Source: Maritalea sp051251695
Lineage (GTDB): Bacteria > Pseudomonadota > Alphaproteobacteria > Rhizobiales > Devosiaceae
Assembly (NCBI RefSeq): GCF_051251695.1
Contig: NZ_JBPOEU010000003.1
Location: 121,487-185,486 of the forward strand
DNA length: 64,000 bases
Direction: 5' to 3'
Shown: positions 8,023 through 17,035 of the stretch, piece after piece
Numbering within the stretch: position 1 is the stretch's first letter
How the letters are laid out: the number at the start of each line of letters is the position of its first letter
The notes under the pieces: model-generated
Told to the model about the DNA's origin: nothing
The model's input: only the letters and a program-made list of their open reading frames with translations
Database searches by the model: none
Program-made: the position numbers and the translations under genes

Positions 8023-10185
8023 ATGGCAGAAAGATCTTTCGTCAAAGAAGTTGAAAAACTTCGGCTTGGAGAGGGTGAAGACTTCTCCGGCGAAGGTATT
8101 TTGGCCATTACTAAAGCCTTGCTCCAGTGCGGCGTTGGCTATGTTGGTGGCTATCAAGGCGCGCCGATAAGCCACCTGATGGATGTGCTGGCCGATGCCC
8201 AAGACATTCTTGGCGAGTTGGGCGTTCATTTTGAAGCAAGCGCCTCTGAAGCCACGGCGACAGCGATGCTTGCCGCATCTGTCCACTATCCAATTCGCGG
8301 TGCAGTCACGTTTAAATCCACCGTGGGCACCAATGTGGCTTCTGACGCTTTGGCGAACCTTTCCTCGGGTGGCGTAAAGGGCGGGGCGCTGATTATTGTG
8401 GGCGAAGACTATGGCGAAGGCTCTTCCATCATGCAGGAGCGTAGCCACGCTTTTGCCATGAAAAGCCAAGTCTGGCTGCTTGATCCTCGCCCCAATCTGC
8501 CCTCAATAGTTGATGCAGTTGAAACCGGTTTCGAACTGTCAGAAGCATCAAACACACCCGTTATGCTTTTGGTGCGCATACGTTCGTGCCATGTCCACGG
8601 GCATTTTACCGCTAAAGACAATAAAGTGCCTGAAATGAATGTTGCGGATGCGCTAAACAACCCGCAACGCGACACGAAACGTATTGTCCTTCCGCCAGCG
8701 TCTTATCTCCATGAAAAAGAGAAAATTGAAGAGCGGCTTCCCGCCGCGATCCAATATTTGAAGACGCATGAGATCAACGAAAAGTTCGGACCTGAAGGCG
8801 CCAAAATCGGCATTGTCCTTCAAGGGGGAATGTACAACGGCGTGATCCGCGCGTTGCAACGTTTAGGCCTGGCAAACACCTACGGTGCGACCAAGGTGCC
8901 GCTTTATGTGTTGAACGCTGTTTACCCCCTGGTTGAAGATGAGTTTCTGGCATTCTGCGCCGACAAAGAAAACATATTGATTGTTGAAGAAGGTCAGCCA
9001 GATTATCTGGAACAGGCCTTTTCCGCCATGTTGTTTAAGGCGCAAGAAACCGTAAAAATCAGCGGCAAAAACGTACTGCCGATGGCGGGTGAATATACGG
9101 GGAAAGTTTTGCTGGGAGGCATTAGTGCCTTTTTACGCACATCTGCGCCCCACATGTTGCCCTCCCAGTTCTTAGCGCCGAACGATACAGTAAAACCAGA
9201 ACAGGCCGCCGAATTGGCAAAGCTCGTGCCTGCTAGACCACCCGGATTTTGCATCGGTTGTCCGGAACGCCCTATCTTTGCCGCGACTAAACTTGTCGAG
9301 CAGGAAATGGGCCCACATTTAATTTCATCGGATATTGGCTGCCATCTATTTTCCATCATGCCACCGTTTGAAATTGGCGCAACGACAATGGGTTACGGAT
9401 TAGGCCCCGCGTCGGCGGCAGCATTTAACTCCCCTAACGCAACCAAGCGGTCCATCTCATTTATTGGTGATGGGGGCTTTTGGCACAATGGCCTGACTTC
9501 TTCCATTGGTAACGCGGTTTTTAACCAAAATGACGGCGTCATCGTCATTGTCGATAACTACTATTCAGCAGCAACCGGCGGCCAAGACATTCTGTCTTCA
9601 AGGGCGATAAATCTCACAAAGTCGACCAGCCACCCCATCGCCGAGGCGGTGAAAGGCGTCGGTGTGAAATGGGTCAAGCAACTTGACCGGACGTACGATG
9701 TTTCCAAAATGAGAGAGATTTTGACCGAGGCACTCACAACATCCGTGAAGGGCCCCAAAGTCATCATTGCATCGTCGGAATGTATGCTCAATTTGCAACG
9801 TCGGGAAAAACCACTCATTGCAAAAGCTATTTCAAATGGCGAGCAAATTTCAAAGCCACGCTTTGGTATTGATGAGGACATCTGCACCGGCGATCATGCC
9901 TGTATTCGGCTTTCTGGCTGCCCATCTCTTTCCCTAAAAACGTTAAACGATCCATTTCGAGATGATCCAGTTGCTGCGATTGACCACACCTGCGTCGGCT
10001 GTGGAAACTGTGGTGAGGTTGCCGATGCGGCTGTTCTTTGTCCGTCATTTTATCGCGCGGACCAAATTCACAACCCAACAGCTCTATCTCGTTTTGTCGC
10101 CAACATTCGCGGTAGCATAATTCAAAAACTGCAGGCTTGGCGAGAGCGCGGGCGTCTGCGTTTTGAGGAGGCAGGCAATGAGTGA
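8023..10185 (+). CDS. iorA: Indolepyruvate:ferredoxin oxidoreductase-like, TPP-binding large subunit
   Basis: A 720-residue large subunit of a 2-oxoacid:ferredoxin oxidoreductase. The N-terminal pyrimidine-binding domain (about 25-200) begins GEGILAITKALLQCGVGYVGGY. The TPP-diphosphate domain (about 400-600) has the GDGGFWHNG...NQNDGV motif. A C-terminal ferredoxin-like segment (about 620-685) carries CTGDHACIRLSGCP and CVGCGNCG, expected to hold [4Fe-4S] clusters. These enzymes oxidatively decarboxylate arylpyruvates to aryl-acetyl-CoA and reduce ferredoxin. In aerobic alphaproteobacteria they act in aromatic amino acid turnover. The gene overlaps the small-subunit gene by 8 bp. Indolepyruvate specificity is inferred from family only. 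Confidence 0.82.
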   Translation: MAERSFVKEVEKLRLGEGEDFSGEGILAITKALLQCGVGYVGGYQGAPISHLMDVLADAQDILGELGVHFEASASEATATAMLAASVHYPIRGAVTFKSTVGTNVASDALANLSSGGVKGGALIIVGEDYGEGSSIMQERSHAFAMKSQVWLLDPRPNLPSIVDAVETGFELSEASNTPVMLLVRIRSCHVHGHFTAKDNKVPEMNVADALNNPQRDTKRIVLPPASYLHEKEKIEERLPAAIQYLKTHEINEKFGPEGAKIGIVLQGGMYNGVIRALQRLGLANTYGATKVPLYVLNAVYPLVEDEFLAFCADKENILIVEEGQPDYLEQAFSAMLFKAQETVKISGKNVLPMAGEYTGKVLLGGISAFLRTSAPHMLPSQFLAPNDTVKPEQAAELAKLVPARPPGFCIGCPERPIFAATKLVEQEMGPHLISSDIGCHLFSIMPPFEIGATTMGYGLGPASAAAFNSPNATKRSISFIGDGGFWHNGLTSSIGNAVFNQNDGVIVIVDNYYSAATGGQDILSSRAINLTKSTSHPIAEAVKGVGVKWVKQLDRTYDVSKMREILTEALTTSVKGPKVIIASSECMLNLQRREKPLIAKAISNGEQISKPRFGIDEDICTGDHACIRLSGCPSLSLKTLNDPFRDDPVAAIDHTCVGCGNCGEVADAAVLCPSFYRADQIHNPTALSRFVANIRGSIIQKLQAWRERGRLRFEEAGNE

Positions 10186-11710
10186 TGATAAGATCATCAA
10201 ACTCGCTGTCTTGGCCGTTGGTGGGCAAGGCGGGGCTGTGCTTTCAAACTGGATTGTCGATGTTGCCGAAAACTCCGGATTTATCGTTCAGTCTACCTCA
10301 GTGGCAGGGGTGGCACAGCGAACTGGCGCCACGATCTACTATATTGAGATGGCTAAAAGCACGGGTGAACAACCCGTATTTTCCCTGTCGCCATCTGAAG
10401 ATGATGTAGACATTTTGGTTGCCGCAGAGCTGATGGAAGCCGGGCGCGCTGTGATGCGCGGTTTTGTATCAAAAGACAAAACAACATTGATTTGTTCCAC
10501 CCACCGCATTGTTGCAGTCTCCGAAAAAACCGTACCCGGCGATGGTCGGGCACCTTCAGATGAAGTGAGCGAACTGTCGCGCACTTCCGCCAAAACCTTT
10601 ATCGGCTTTGATATGGAACGGATTGCGCTGGAGGCGAAAACCGTAATTTCATCTAGCCTTTTTGGGGCACTTGCAGGTTCGGGATGTTTGCCATTTGAGC
10701 AAGAGGCATTCGAAAATGCGATCACCAAGTCCGGTCGAGGGGTTGATGCGAGCCTAAACGGATTTCGCGCTGCCTATCTGAAAGCTTCCCAGTTACGCGA
10801 GGGCAGCGAGATAACGCTGCCGGACGAAAAGACGGTTGAGAAATCACCAGTATTGGGCAGCGCTGTTCAGGGCCCAAAAAAGCAAATCGCCAAGTGGAAG
10901 GCGCTTCAAAGTCGGGTCAGTAGTTTTCCTGAACCGACACGCGACTTTGCCATGCGCGGTTTGATTAAAACGATAGATTATCAAGACGTAGAATATGGCC
11001 GCGAATATCTAGATTTACTCGAAAAAGCCATTGACGTGGATCGGGCAGAAGAAGACTTTGCCCTCTCCAATGCGGCGGCCAAGCACTTAGCAAACGCACT
11101 TTGCTACAATGATGTGGTGCAAGTCGCAGAGCTAAAAACCCGTTCAACCAGGCTAAAACGTGTGCGGGGCGAACTTGAACTGGATGAGCAAAAAGTTTTG
11201 CATCTGACGGAATATTTCCATCCGCGCATACAAGAATTTTGCGGAATGATGCCGCGTCCGGTCGGGCAGTTCATTGAGGATCGTCCCAAGCTTGCCGCCA
11301 GATTGGATAAATTGATCAATCGCGGGCAAAAAATCCGCACAGATAGTCTGTTTGGCTTCACCTCTCTTTGGGTGATCGCTGGCGCGAGATCGTGGCGTCG
11401 TTCCCAATTGCGGCACCATTTCGAGAAAAAGCACTGGAATGAGTGGTTCCAACTTTCACTTGATCATGTTCAAAAAGATTATTTGCTTGCTGTCGAAATC
11501 CTGAATTGTCGACGTTTGATAAAAGGATATGGTGATACGCACGTCAGGGGCCAATCAAAATTCGACCGCGTTCTCTCCGGACTCCCCCTCCTAAAGGGAC
11601 GAAAAGACGCATCAATTTGGATCACCCGCTTGCGAAACGCGGCCCTAAAAGATGAAGGCGGCAAGTTACTTGATGGAACGCTGAAAACCATCGCGACGAT
11701 GAGCGATTAG
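10178..11710 (+). CDS. iorB: Indolepyruvate:ferredoxin oxidoreductase-like, beta (gamma-domain) subunit with DUF6537-type C-terminal extension
   Basis: A 510-residue partner of the upstream gene. Residues about 10-200 form the gamma-type catalytic domain (LAVLAVGGQGGAVLSNWI, then VAGVAQRTGATIYYIE). The remainder is a long basic helical region found fused to this subunit in many alphaproteobacteria and of unknown role. The ATG at 10178 is chosen over an upstream in-frame start because GAGGAGG precedes it by a few bases and it overlaps the large-subunit stop by 8 bp, consistent with coupled translation of a 1:1 complex. It is the last intact gene of the operon; decayed genes follow. Confidence 0.8.
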   Translation: MSDDKIIKLAVLAVGGQGGAVLSNWIVDVAENSGFIVQSTSVAGVAQRTGATIYYIEMAKSTGEQPVFSLSPSEDDVDILVAAELMEAGRAVMRGFVSKDKTTLICSTHRIVAVSEKTVPGDGRAPSDEVSELSRTSAKTFIGFDMERIALEAKTVISSSLFGALAGSGCLPFEQEAFENAITKSGRGVDASLNGFRAAYLKASQLREGSEITLPDEKTVEKSPVLGSAVQGPKKQIAKWKALQSRVSSFPEPTRDFAMRGLIKTIDYQDVEYGREYLDLLEKAIDVDRAEEDFALSNAAAKHLANALCYNDVVQVAELKTRSTRLKRVRGELELDEQKVLHLTEYFHPRIQEFCGMMPRPVGQFIEDRPKLAARLDKLINRGQKIRTDSLFGFTSLWVIAGARSWRRSQLRHHFEKKHWNEWFQLSLDHVQKDYLLAVEILNCRRLIKGYGDTHVRGQSKFDRVLSGLPLLKGRKDASIWITRLRNAALKDEGGKLLDGTLKTIATMSD

Positions 11711-11735
11711 GTCAGTTTGTAACATGTTGGTTGCA

Positions 11736-12628
11736 TTGTAGAGACAATCAGTGCTGTCTGAAAAGCGTTGGCAGGTGTGGTCTCGCATTAGGCGCGATAA
11801 CTGCATTGACGGCTTTTGCCGGCGAGCTCACCATCGCCACGCTGAACAATGACCACATGATCGAAATGCAAAACTGACACCTGAGTTTGAAATACCTCAT
11901 CTGGGTATCACAGTGAATTGGGTTACTTTGGACGAAGGAACACTTCGCTCTCGTGTAACCGCAGACATTTCTACAAAAGTGAGTCAGTTCGATATCATGA
12001 CCACAGCATGTATGAGGCACCAATTTTGGGCGAACGCGGTTGGCTAGAAGCACTTGAATTTAGCGCCGAATATGATGTTGATGATATTCTACCCGCTATG
12101 CATGGCGGATTGAGCCATGACGGCAAGCATTGTGCTAAACAATTCTATGGCGAACTCGTTTGGTGCCAAACGGTTCAATGAAGATTGGATACCAGATATT
12201 GACAGTGCGGCATGGAACCATGCAGTAACAATGTATGTTGGTGTGTTGACTAAATACAGCCCTCCAGGATCAGAAGGCAACTCATTCAACGAGATTTTGG
12301 CGCTGATCACCGAAGGCAAATGTGGCATGTGGATTGTGCAACTATCGCAGCATCATTCGTATCTGATCCAAAACAGTTAAAAGTTGCTGACGTGATTGCG
12401 GTCGCACAATCTCCTGTTGCAGTCACCAGTCGCGACGCAAACTGTTTGTGGGCTTGGTCACTTGCTATCCCTGCGGGCACAAAGCAAGCAGACGCTTCAT
12501 TCTCAAGTCCAGAAGCCTTGTTCTGGGCCAAACTTTCAGCCGTTTCGACCTTGGCATGTGCGCCATCGTAGTATTGGATGGCTATGCCAGCGCCAATTGG
12601 TGCGGTGCCTAAAATTTGGGGCAGTGAA
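11736..12628 (+). pseudogene. Remnant of a polyol (sorbitol/mannitol) ABC transporter substrate-binding protein
   Basis: Pieces of a SmoE/MtlE-type binding protein can be read in successive frames: signal-peptide end and mature start (TAFAGELTIATLNN), then NWVTLDEGTLRSRVTADIS, then APILGERGWLEALEF and YDVDDILPAMHGGLSHDGK, then LNNSMANSFGAKRFNEDW, and finally SFVSDPKQLKVADV with LWAWSLAIPAG. The frame changes several times, an in-frame TGA follows the start region, and about 50 family residues are missing after the FYGE segment. No uninterrupted frame could make a functional protein. The family binds sugar alcohols in the periplasm. The exact 3' end is unclear. Confidence 0.75.
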
Positions 12629-12631
12629 GTA

Positions 12632-13256
12632 ATGTCAATTGTACGTCCCGAAATTGAATTCGTTGATCGCACTACGTGTTCCATCCGCTACTTGGAACAT
12701 GGATGGCCGACCGGTTGGCACAGCCACGAGGAATATGAGTTGCACCTAATCGTCGTAACCCGTGGAAAAGCGTTCGTTGGTGTCAGAGACATGCTGGTTC
12801 AATTTAACCAGCAGAATATTGACGAACTTTCAGACGCATTTCCTGAACCCAATAAAATGCGACCGATGTTTGATTTAGCACGGTCTGGTATCAAATTTGT
12901 GGATTTCAATCCAACTTTTGCAAAGGGGCATCTTGAGGCCATCCGTGATGTTCGGGGCGCGGAACGGATTGTTGCCTTTCTCCAGTTCCTTGTTCGCGTA
13001 AACGAGCATACGGAAAAAAAGCAACTATCAGTTGTCTCCATTTTTCAACCCGAAGGCAATAGTAAGCAAATTCGGAAAGGTGTGCAGCAAGTTGTACACC
13101 AAGGAAAACCCAGTTACCTCGATTTGTTGCGCCTCTGGCTTTCAAAATTTCGCCAATTATAATCTTCATTTCCTGAAGATGAAAAATATGACTCCGTCCG
13201 CCTATCGAGAATTGGCGCGTGGTGAATTGACTTCGCCGAAAAGGGTTGCACAGTGA
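12632..13256 (+). pseudogene. Remnant of an AraC-family regulator of polyol genes
   Basis: The N-terminal cupin-like part reads from an ATG at 12632 (VDRTTCSIRYLEHGWPTGWH, then ELHLIVVTRGKAFVG). The conserved middle of the cupin domain is absent, and the frame resumes at LVQFNQQNIDELSDAFPE. In the C-terminal half the frame shifts: a different frame carries the second AraC helix-turn-helix (CCASGFQNFANYNLHFLKMK followed by MTPSAYRELARGEL) and ends at TGA 13254-13256. So the gene has at least one internal deletion and one frameshift. Its last bases overlap the GTG of the mannitol dehydrogenase remnant. Confidence 0.72.
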
Positions 13257-14665
13257 GTAACGAGAAAGCCACCCAACTTTACCAGACCACATACGATAGG
13301 TCTGATTGCGAAATCGGTATTATGCATTTGGGCATTGGCGCGTTCCATCGCGCCCACCAGGCAGTTTATATCGACGACTATATGCGAAAAAGTAATGATC
13401 TCAATTAGGGAACTGCAGCGGTCAATCTGCGAAAGACCGAAGCAAAGAGCTTTGCCACCTCGGCCCTGTCAGTCGGCGGCTATGCTCTTAAAACGGTTGA
13501 TCCAAATGGGGCGGTCTCGCAGCGCCGCGTTCGTTCTCATGTGGCGTTCAGAGATTGGCCAAATGAGATTGATCTTGCTGAAAGCCTTTTAGCCCAAAAC
13601 TCGGTGAAAGTCGCGACCATCACGGTGACTGAAAGTGGCCATCATTTGGACAATGAGGGACACTTAAACCCTGATGACGCTACAATTCGCGATGAAATTA
13701 ATGGTGATAGCAAGTCTTCGGTTTACGCCTATCTTGAGGCAGCGTTGGCGCGACGGGCCACTGAAATTGACAAGCCCTTAACGATTGCATGTTGCGACAA
13801 CCTTCGGGGAAACGGCGATAAGCTTAGATGTAATTTCCTCACCTATCTGGCATTGACCGAAAACAAAACCCTAGCGGACTGGGTGCGCAAAAAGGTTGTT
13901 TTCCCGAATTCTATGGTTGATCGCATAACCCCGAGGAAAGCAGACGATGTGCAAAGCGACGCGCAAGCCCTGTTTGGTGCCAATGTCGACGAAGTTGTGC
14001 AATCTGAGGCATTTTCACAATGGGTGCTTGAAGATTATTGTGCCGACATAATGCCAGATATCTCCATCGTGGGCGTTGAAATTGTGCATGATGTTGACCT
14101 CTATGAAGAAGCAAAAATCCACATATTGAACGGTAGGCACACTTGCTTAGCATACCTTGCAGCGCTCAAAGGTCATCAAACATTTGACCAAGCAATGCAA
14201 GATGATGAGCTGGCTAAACATTTCAGGGATTACGAACAGCTGGAAGTTTTGCCGGCGCTGCCAGCGGACATTCCCTTGGACACAACTGCCTATTTGGACA
14301 ATGTCGAAATGAGGTTTTCCAACAATACGATTGCAGATTCCATAGAGCGGATTTGTGCAGACGGTTTCGCAAAATTTCAAATTTTCATTCGCCCAACAAT
14401 TGAAGCGGTACTTGAAAATGGCGATGCACCAATTCATGCAATTCGCTCGATCGCGAGTTGGTATTGGTTCGCTCAAGCTGTGAAAGATCAACGGATTTCA
14501 TTCGAATATTACGAGCCCAGCTGGGATGTTGTCTCAACCTTGCTTGAACCAGGTCAAATTGAGCGCTTTGCGACGTCAAATGTCCTTTGGTCTGACCTGC
14601 CAAAAAGGTTCCCTCAATTTAGCATATTACTCAAACAAACTATCGTGGAAATGGAAAAATCATAG
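13253..14665 (+). pseudogene. Mannitol/polyol dehydrogenase (long-chain MDR family) with premature amber codon
   Basis: Translation from GTG 13253 gives the family start (IGIMHLGIGAFHRAHQAVYI, the nucleotide-binding loop region), then a TAG at 13406-13408 where relatives have Trp (expected NWG, found N-stop-G). The same frame then runs open to 14665 with PNSMVDRITP (near residue 223), VLEDY, and the catalytic region EEAKIHILNG. The family motif LLNASH reads ILNGRH, another departure. The enzyme would oxidise D-mannitol or D-arabitol with NAD. Only a single TGG to TAG change separates it from a full frame of about 470 residues, so it is the freshest lesion in the graveyard. A downstream GTG at 13541 could still give a truncated, probably inactive product. 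Confidence 0.8.
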
Positions 14666-15656
14666 CCAGTGTAACTATCCGTGGCGTCCGTAAATCTTAC
14701 GGCGAAGTGCAAGTAATGCATGGTGTTGATATGGACATTTCAGATGGCGAGTTCGTTGTTTTTGTCGGCCCTTCAGGGTGCGGAAAATCAACGCTTTTAC
14801 GGATGATTGCGGGTCTAGAGGAAATAAGCGATGGGACAGCTTCCATCGGCGCCCGTGTCGTGAATGATGTAGCGCCATACAAGCGGGAAGTGGCGATGGT
14901 CTTTCAGGCCTACGCGCGACCGTTTATAAGAACATGGCGTTCGGCTTAAAGCAGGCCGAAACACACCCGAACGAAATTGACCGTAGTGTGCGTGCTGCGG
15001 CAGAAGTTCTTCAGATCACAGACTATTTGGAACGCTCGCCACGCAATCTATCCGGCGGGCAACGCCAGCGGGTTGCCATTGGCCGTGCCATTGTTCGCGA
15101 CCCGGAAGTGTTCCTATTTGACGAGCCACTCCCAAATTTGGATGCTTCCTTTAGGGGCCAAACCCGCCTAGAAATCGCACGACCGCACCGCCGCTTAAAA
15201 TTCACGATGATTTACGTGACACACGACCAGGTTGAGGCGATGACTCTCGCAGACAAAACTGTTGGTCTACGCGACAGTAAAGTCGAGCAGGTGGGCTCAC
15301 CGATTGATCTTTATGAACGCCCAGCCAATTGCATTGTCGTGCAGTTTATCGGTAGCCCTAAAATGAATTTCTTCACCAAAACAGACCTTGTTGAAGGCGC
15401 AGAGATTGAGCCGTCAAATCCACCCTCAGACAGCGCATTAATTGGCATCCGCCCCGAACATTTAGAACAGTGCGCTTAAAAGGATGCGCTGCTTGTCGGC
15501 AAGATTGAACTGGTAGAGCAGCTAGGTGAATTCGCCCTCTTGAACATGGTCACCCCCAACGGTACTGAGTTCATCACCAAGATGGATAAACCGCCTGTTG
15601 AAGACAGCGGCAGGCCGCTTTTTCAAGGCTCAATCAAGCTTGATCCATTTGTTTGA
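14662..15656 (+). pseudogene. Remnant of a polyol ABC transporter ATPase (SmoK/MsmX/UgpC type)
   Basis: The frame starts near 14662, where ATA stands at the expected initiator, and shows SVTIRGVRKSYGEV, Walker A GPSGCGKSTLLRM and Q-loop VFQAYA. At about 14920 roughly 14 bp coding for LYPHM are missing. The reading continues in another frame (TVYKNMAFGLKQ) with signature LSGGQRQRVAIGRAIV, Walker B VFLFDEPLPNLDA (relatives have LSNLDA) and the H-loop YVTHDQVEAMTLADK. A TAA at 15477-15479 interrupts the C-terminal regulatory domain, which then continues in frame to TGA 15654-15656. There are three independent lesions. The two permease genes expected beside it are absent. Confidence 0.8.
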
Positions 15657-15917
15657 TAAATCAAGCGGTTTGCGTGTGTAACAATGACCTAACGTTGAAG
15701 ACCATTCGCATTTACCAAAAAAAATGACAAATTCTTCGATGATTCGTGTGATCCATTTCGTGCCGCAAACTTATAATTGAACTTTCTTTCTGATCAATAG
15801 GTGTTCATCGAAAAGGATGGGCAGAGCGCTGTAGTCAATGGCCTTTATATCGATGCAAATGGTCCACTTAGATAGTGTTCAGTCTTAAGCGGAAATGGCG
15901 AGTTGGCTTTTCAGTAT
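15657..15917. other. Intergenic gap with no gene recognised
   Basis: This AT-rich stretch lies between the ATPase remnant and the convergent cytochrome c gene. Short readable fragments (for example VFIEKDGQSAVVNG around 15800) have no recognised family and may be further debris of the decayed polyol operon. Confidence 0.5.
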
Positions 15918-16355
15918 CTATTCAGCAACCTGAATGCTCGCTAGATATGCGATGACGTTGGTGCGGTCTGCTTCTTTTTTAAGGCCAGCGAATGTCATTT
16001 TGGTTTTTGCGATATAGTCTTTTGGTCTTTTCAAAAACTCATTTAGCGCTTCTACGTCCCAGATTTGGCCTTCGGCTTTCTTTTCCAAAAATGATTTGGA
16101 GTATTTAAAACCTTCACTTGCGCCGATTTCAGCAGCGAAAAAATGGTTCAGTTGTGGTCCGACACCATTTTTAGCTTTTTCACCAATCTTGTGACATGCC
16201 TTACATTTCTTGAATACTTTTTCGCCCTTTGCCACGTCTCCGGCAGCGATGGCTGCTTCGCGCTCTGCTGCTGGGTCAAAGTCTTGCGCAAGTGCGGTAG
16301 AACCAAATGCTGTTGCAGCAAGTACCCCGGTTAGAGCTAGGTGTACAAGTTTCAT
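15918..16355 (-). CDS. Periplasmic cytochrome c, class I (c2/c550 type)
   Basis: A 145-residue protein with a Sec signal peptide (MKLVHLALTGVLAATAFGS, cleavage probably after ALA near residue 23). The single haem motif is CKACH (near residue 51), with the distal Met in TKMTFAG (near residue 119). This matches soluble cytochrome c2/c550 proteins that carry electrons from the bc1 complex to terminal oxidases or denitrification reductases. It is divergent from the nos operon with 227 bp between them, which contain two FNR boxes. A role as electron donor to N2O reductase is therefore plausible, by inference. Confidence 0.88.
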   Translation of the reverse strand: MKLVHLALTGVLAATAFGSTALAQDFDPAAEREAAIAAGDVAKGEKVFKKCKACHKIGEKAKNGVGPQLNHFFAAEIGASEGFKYSKSFLEKKAEGQIWDVEALNEFLKRPKDYIAKTKMTFAGLKKEADRTNVIAYLASIQVAE

Positions 16356-16494
16356 GAAAATACTCTTTTTGTTCTAAGGAACGGACGTCCTACGTACGTT
16401 TATGTCAGTTTATAGGCCGTGGAATTGATTTAACTCAATTATTGCAATTGATACAGAACTTATTTTTTAGCAGCATGCAGAAACCACAACATTC

Positions 16495-16508
16495 TTGATT
16501 AAAATCAA
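16495..16508. promoter_or_regulatory. FNR-type binding site 1
   Basis: TTGATTAAAATCAA is a perfect match to the TTGAT-N4-ATCAA consensus for FNR/FnrP/Anr regulators. It lies 75 bp upstream of the nosC start codon and about 140 bp upstream of the cytochrome c start. Confidence 0.85.
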
Positions 16509-16532
16509 ACAAAATTGATCTAGAACAAGGTC

Positions 16533-16546
16533 TTGATATTCATCAA
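16533..16546. promoter_or_regulatory. FNR-type binding site 2
   Basis: TTGATATTCATCAA is a second perfect TTGAT-N4-ATCAA palindrome, centred 38 bp after the first and 37 bp before the nosC start. Tandem sites suggest either promoter selection between divergent genes or activation followed by repression. This is inferred from position. Confidence 0.8.
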
Positions 16547-16582
16547 GGCTTATCCAACGACCGTAACAAAAAACGGTCACTC

Positions 16583-17035
16583 ATGTCTGCTCACCGCCCC
16601 AACATCTGCCGGTACAACCTCAGCCAAGCAATTCAGGCGCTTCTTGGCGAATTTTTGCTTGTTTGCGCGGTGTTGATTCTCCTTATTCAGTCATTTGCGG
16701 CCCAAGCCGCCCCCACATTTGATGTGATTTGTGGCGAGCAAGGCGCTGTTGTGATTGCAGTGGATGTTTCAAATGAGCATGGCCAATGCCCAGATTGCAC
16801 GAGCTGTGATGAATGCTTAGCAACATCCGAACCACCTGCAGTTCTCCATCCAAACAATAATTTGAGAGTTGAGGTTTTGGTTGCCCAAAATAGCATCCAA
16901 ATTCTTGATCTAGGCGTCATAACCCTAGCTTTGACCCACGCGCAGATGTTGCGTGGACCACCTGCCAGAAAAAGCGACAATTATATGCATTTCAATGCAA
17001 CAACAAACACGCGCCGCATGGGAGTTCTCTCATGA
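16583..17035 (+). CDS. nosC: NosC-like small membrane-anchored Cys-rich protein
   Basis: A 150-residue protein. One hydrophobic segment (about residues 20-42, LLGEFLLVCAVLILLIQSF) acts as signal or anchor. A periplasmic region follows with the cluster CPDCTSCDEC (C-x2-C-x2-C-x2-C). In Paracoccus denitrificans the gene ahead of nosR, nosC, encodes an uncharacterised protein with a CXXCXXC motif, and this one matches by position, size and motif. The stop overlaps the nosR start (ATGA). The Cys cluster could hold metal or act in redox, but its function is not established. No strong ribosome site is seen; a short hairpin (GACCGT...ACGGTC, 16559-16578) precedes the start. Confidence 0.65.
   Translation: MSAHRPNICRYNLSQAIQALLGEFLLVCAVLILLIQSFAAQAAPTFDVICGEQGAVVIAVDVSNEHGQCPDCTSCDECLATSEPPAVLHPNNNLRVEVLVAQNSIQILDLGVITLALTHAQMLRGPPARKSDNYMHFNATTNTRRMGVLS

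Noticed and set aside
12307..12684. Minus-strand open frame of 125 codons over the binding-protein remnant
   Set aside because: It lies antisense to recognisable remnants of the polyol-binding protein; no family resemblance or ribosome site.
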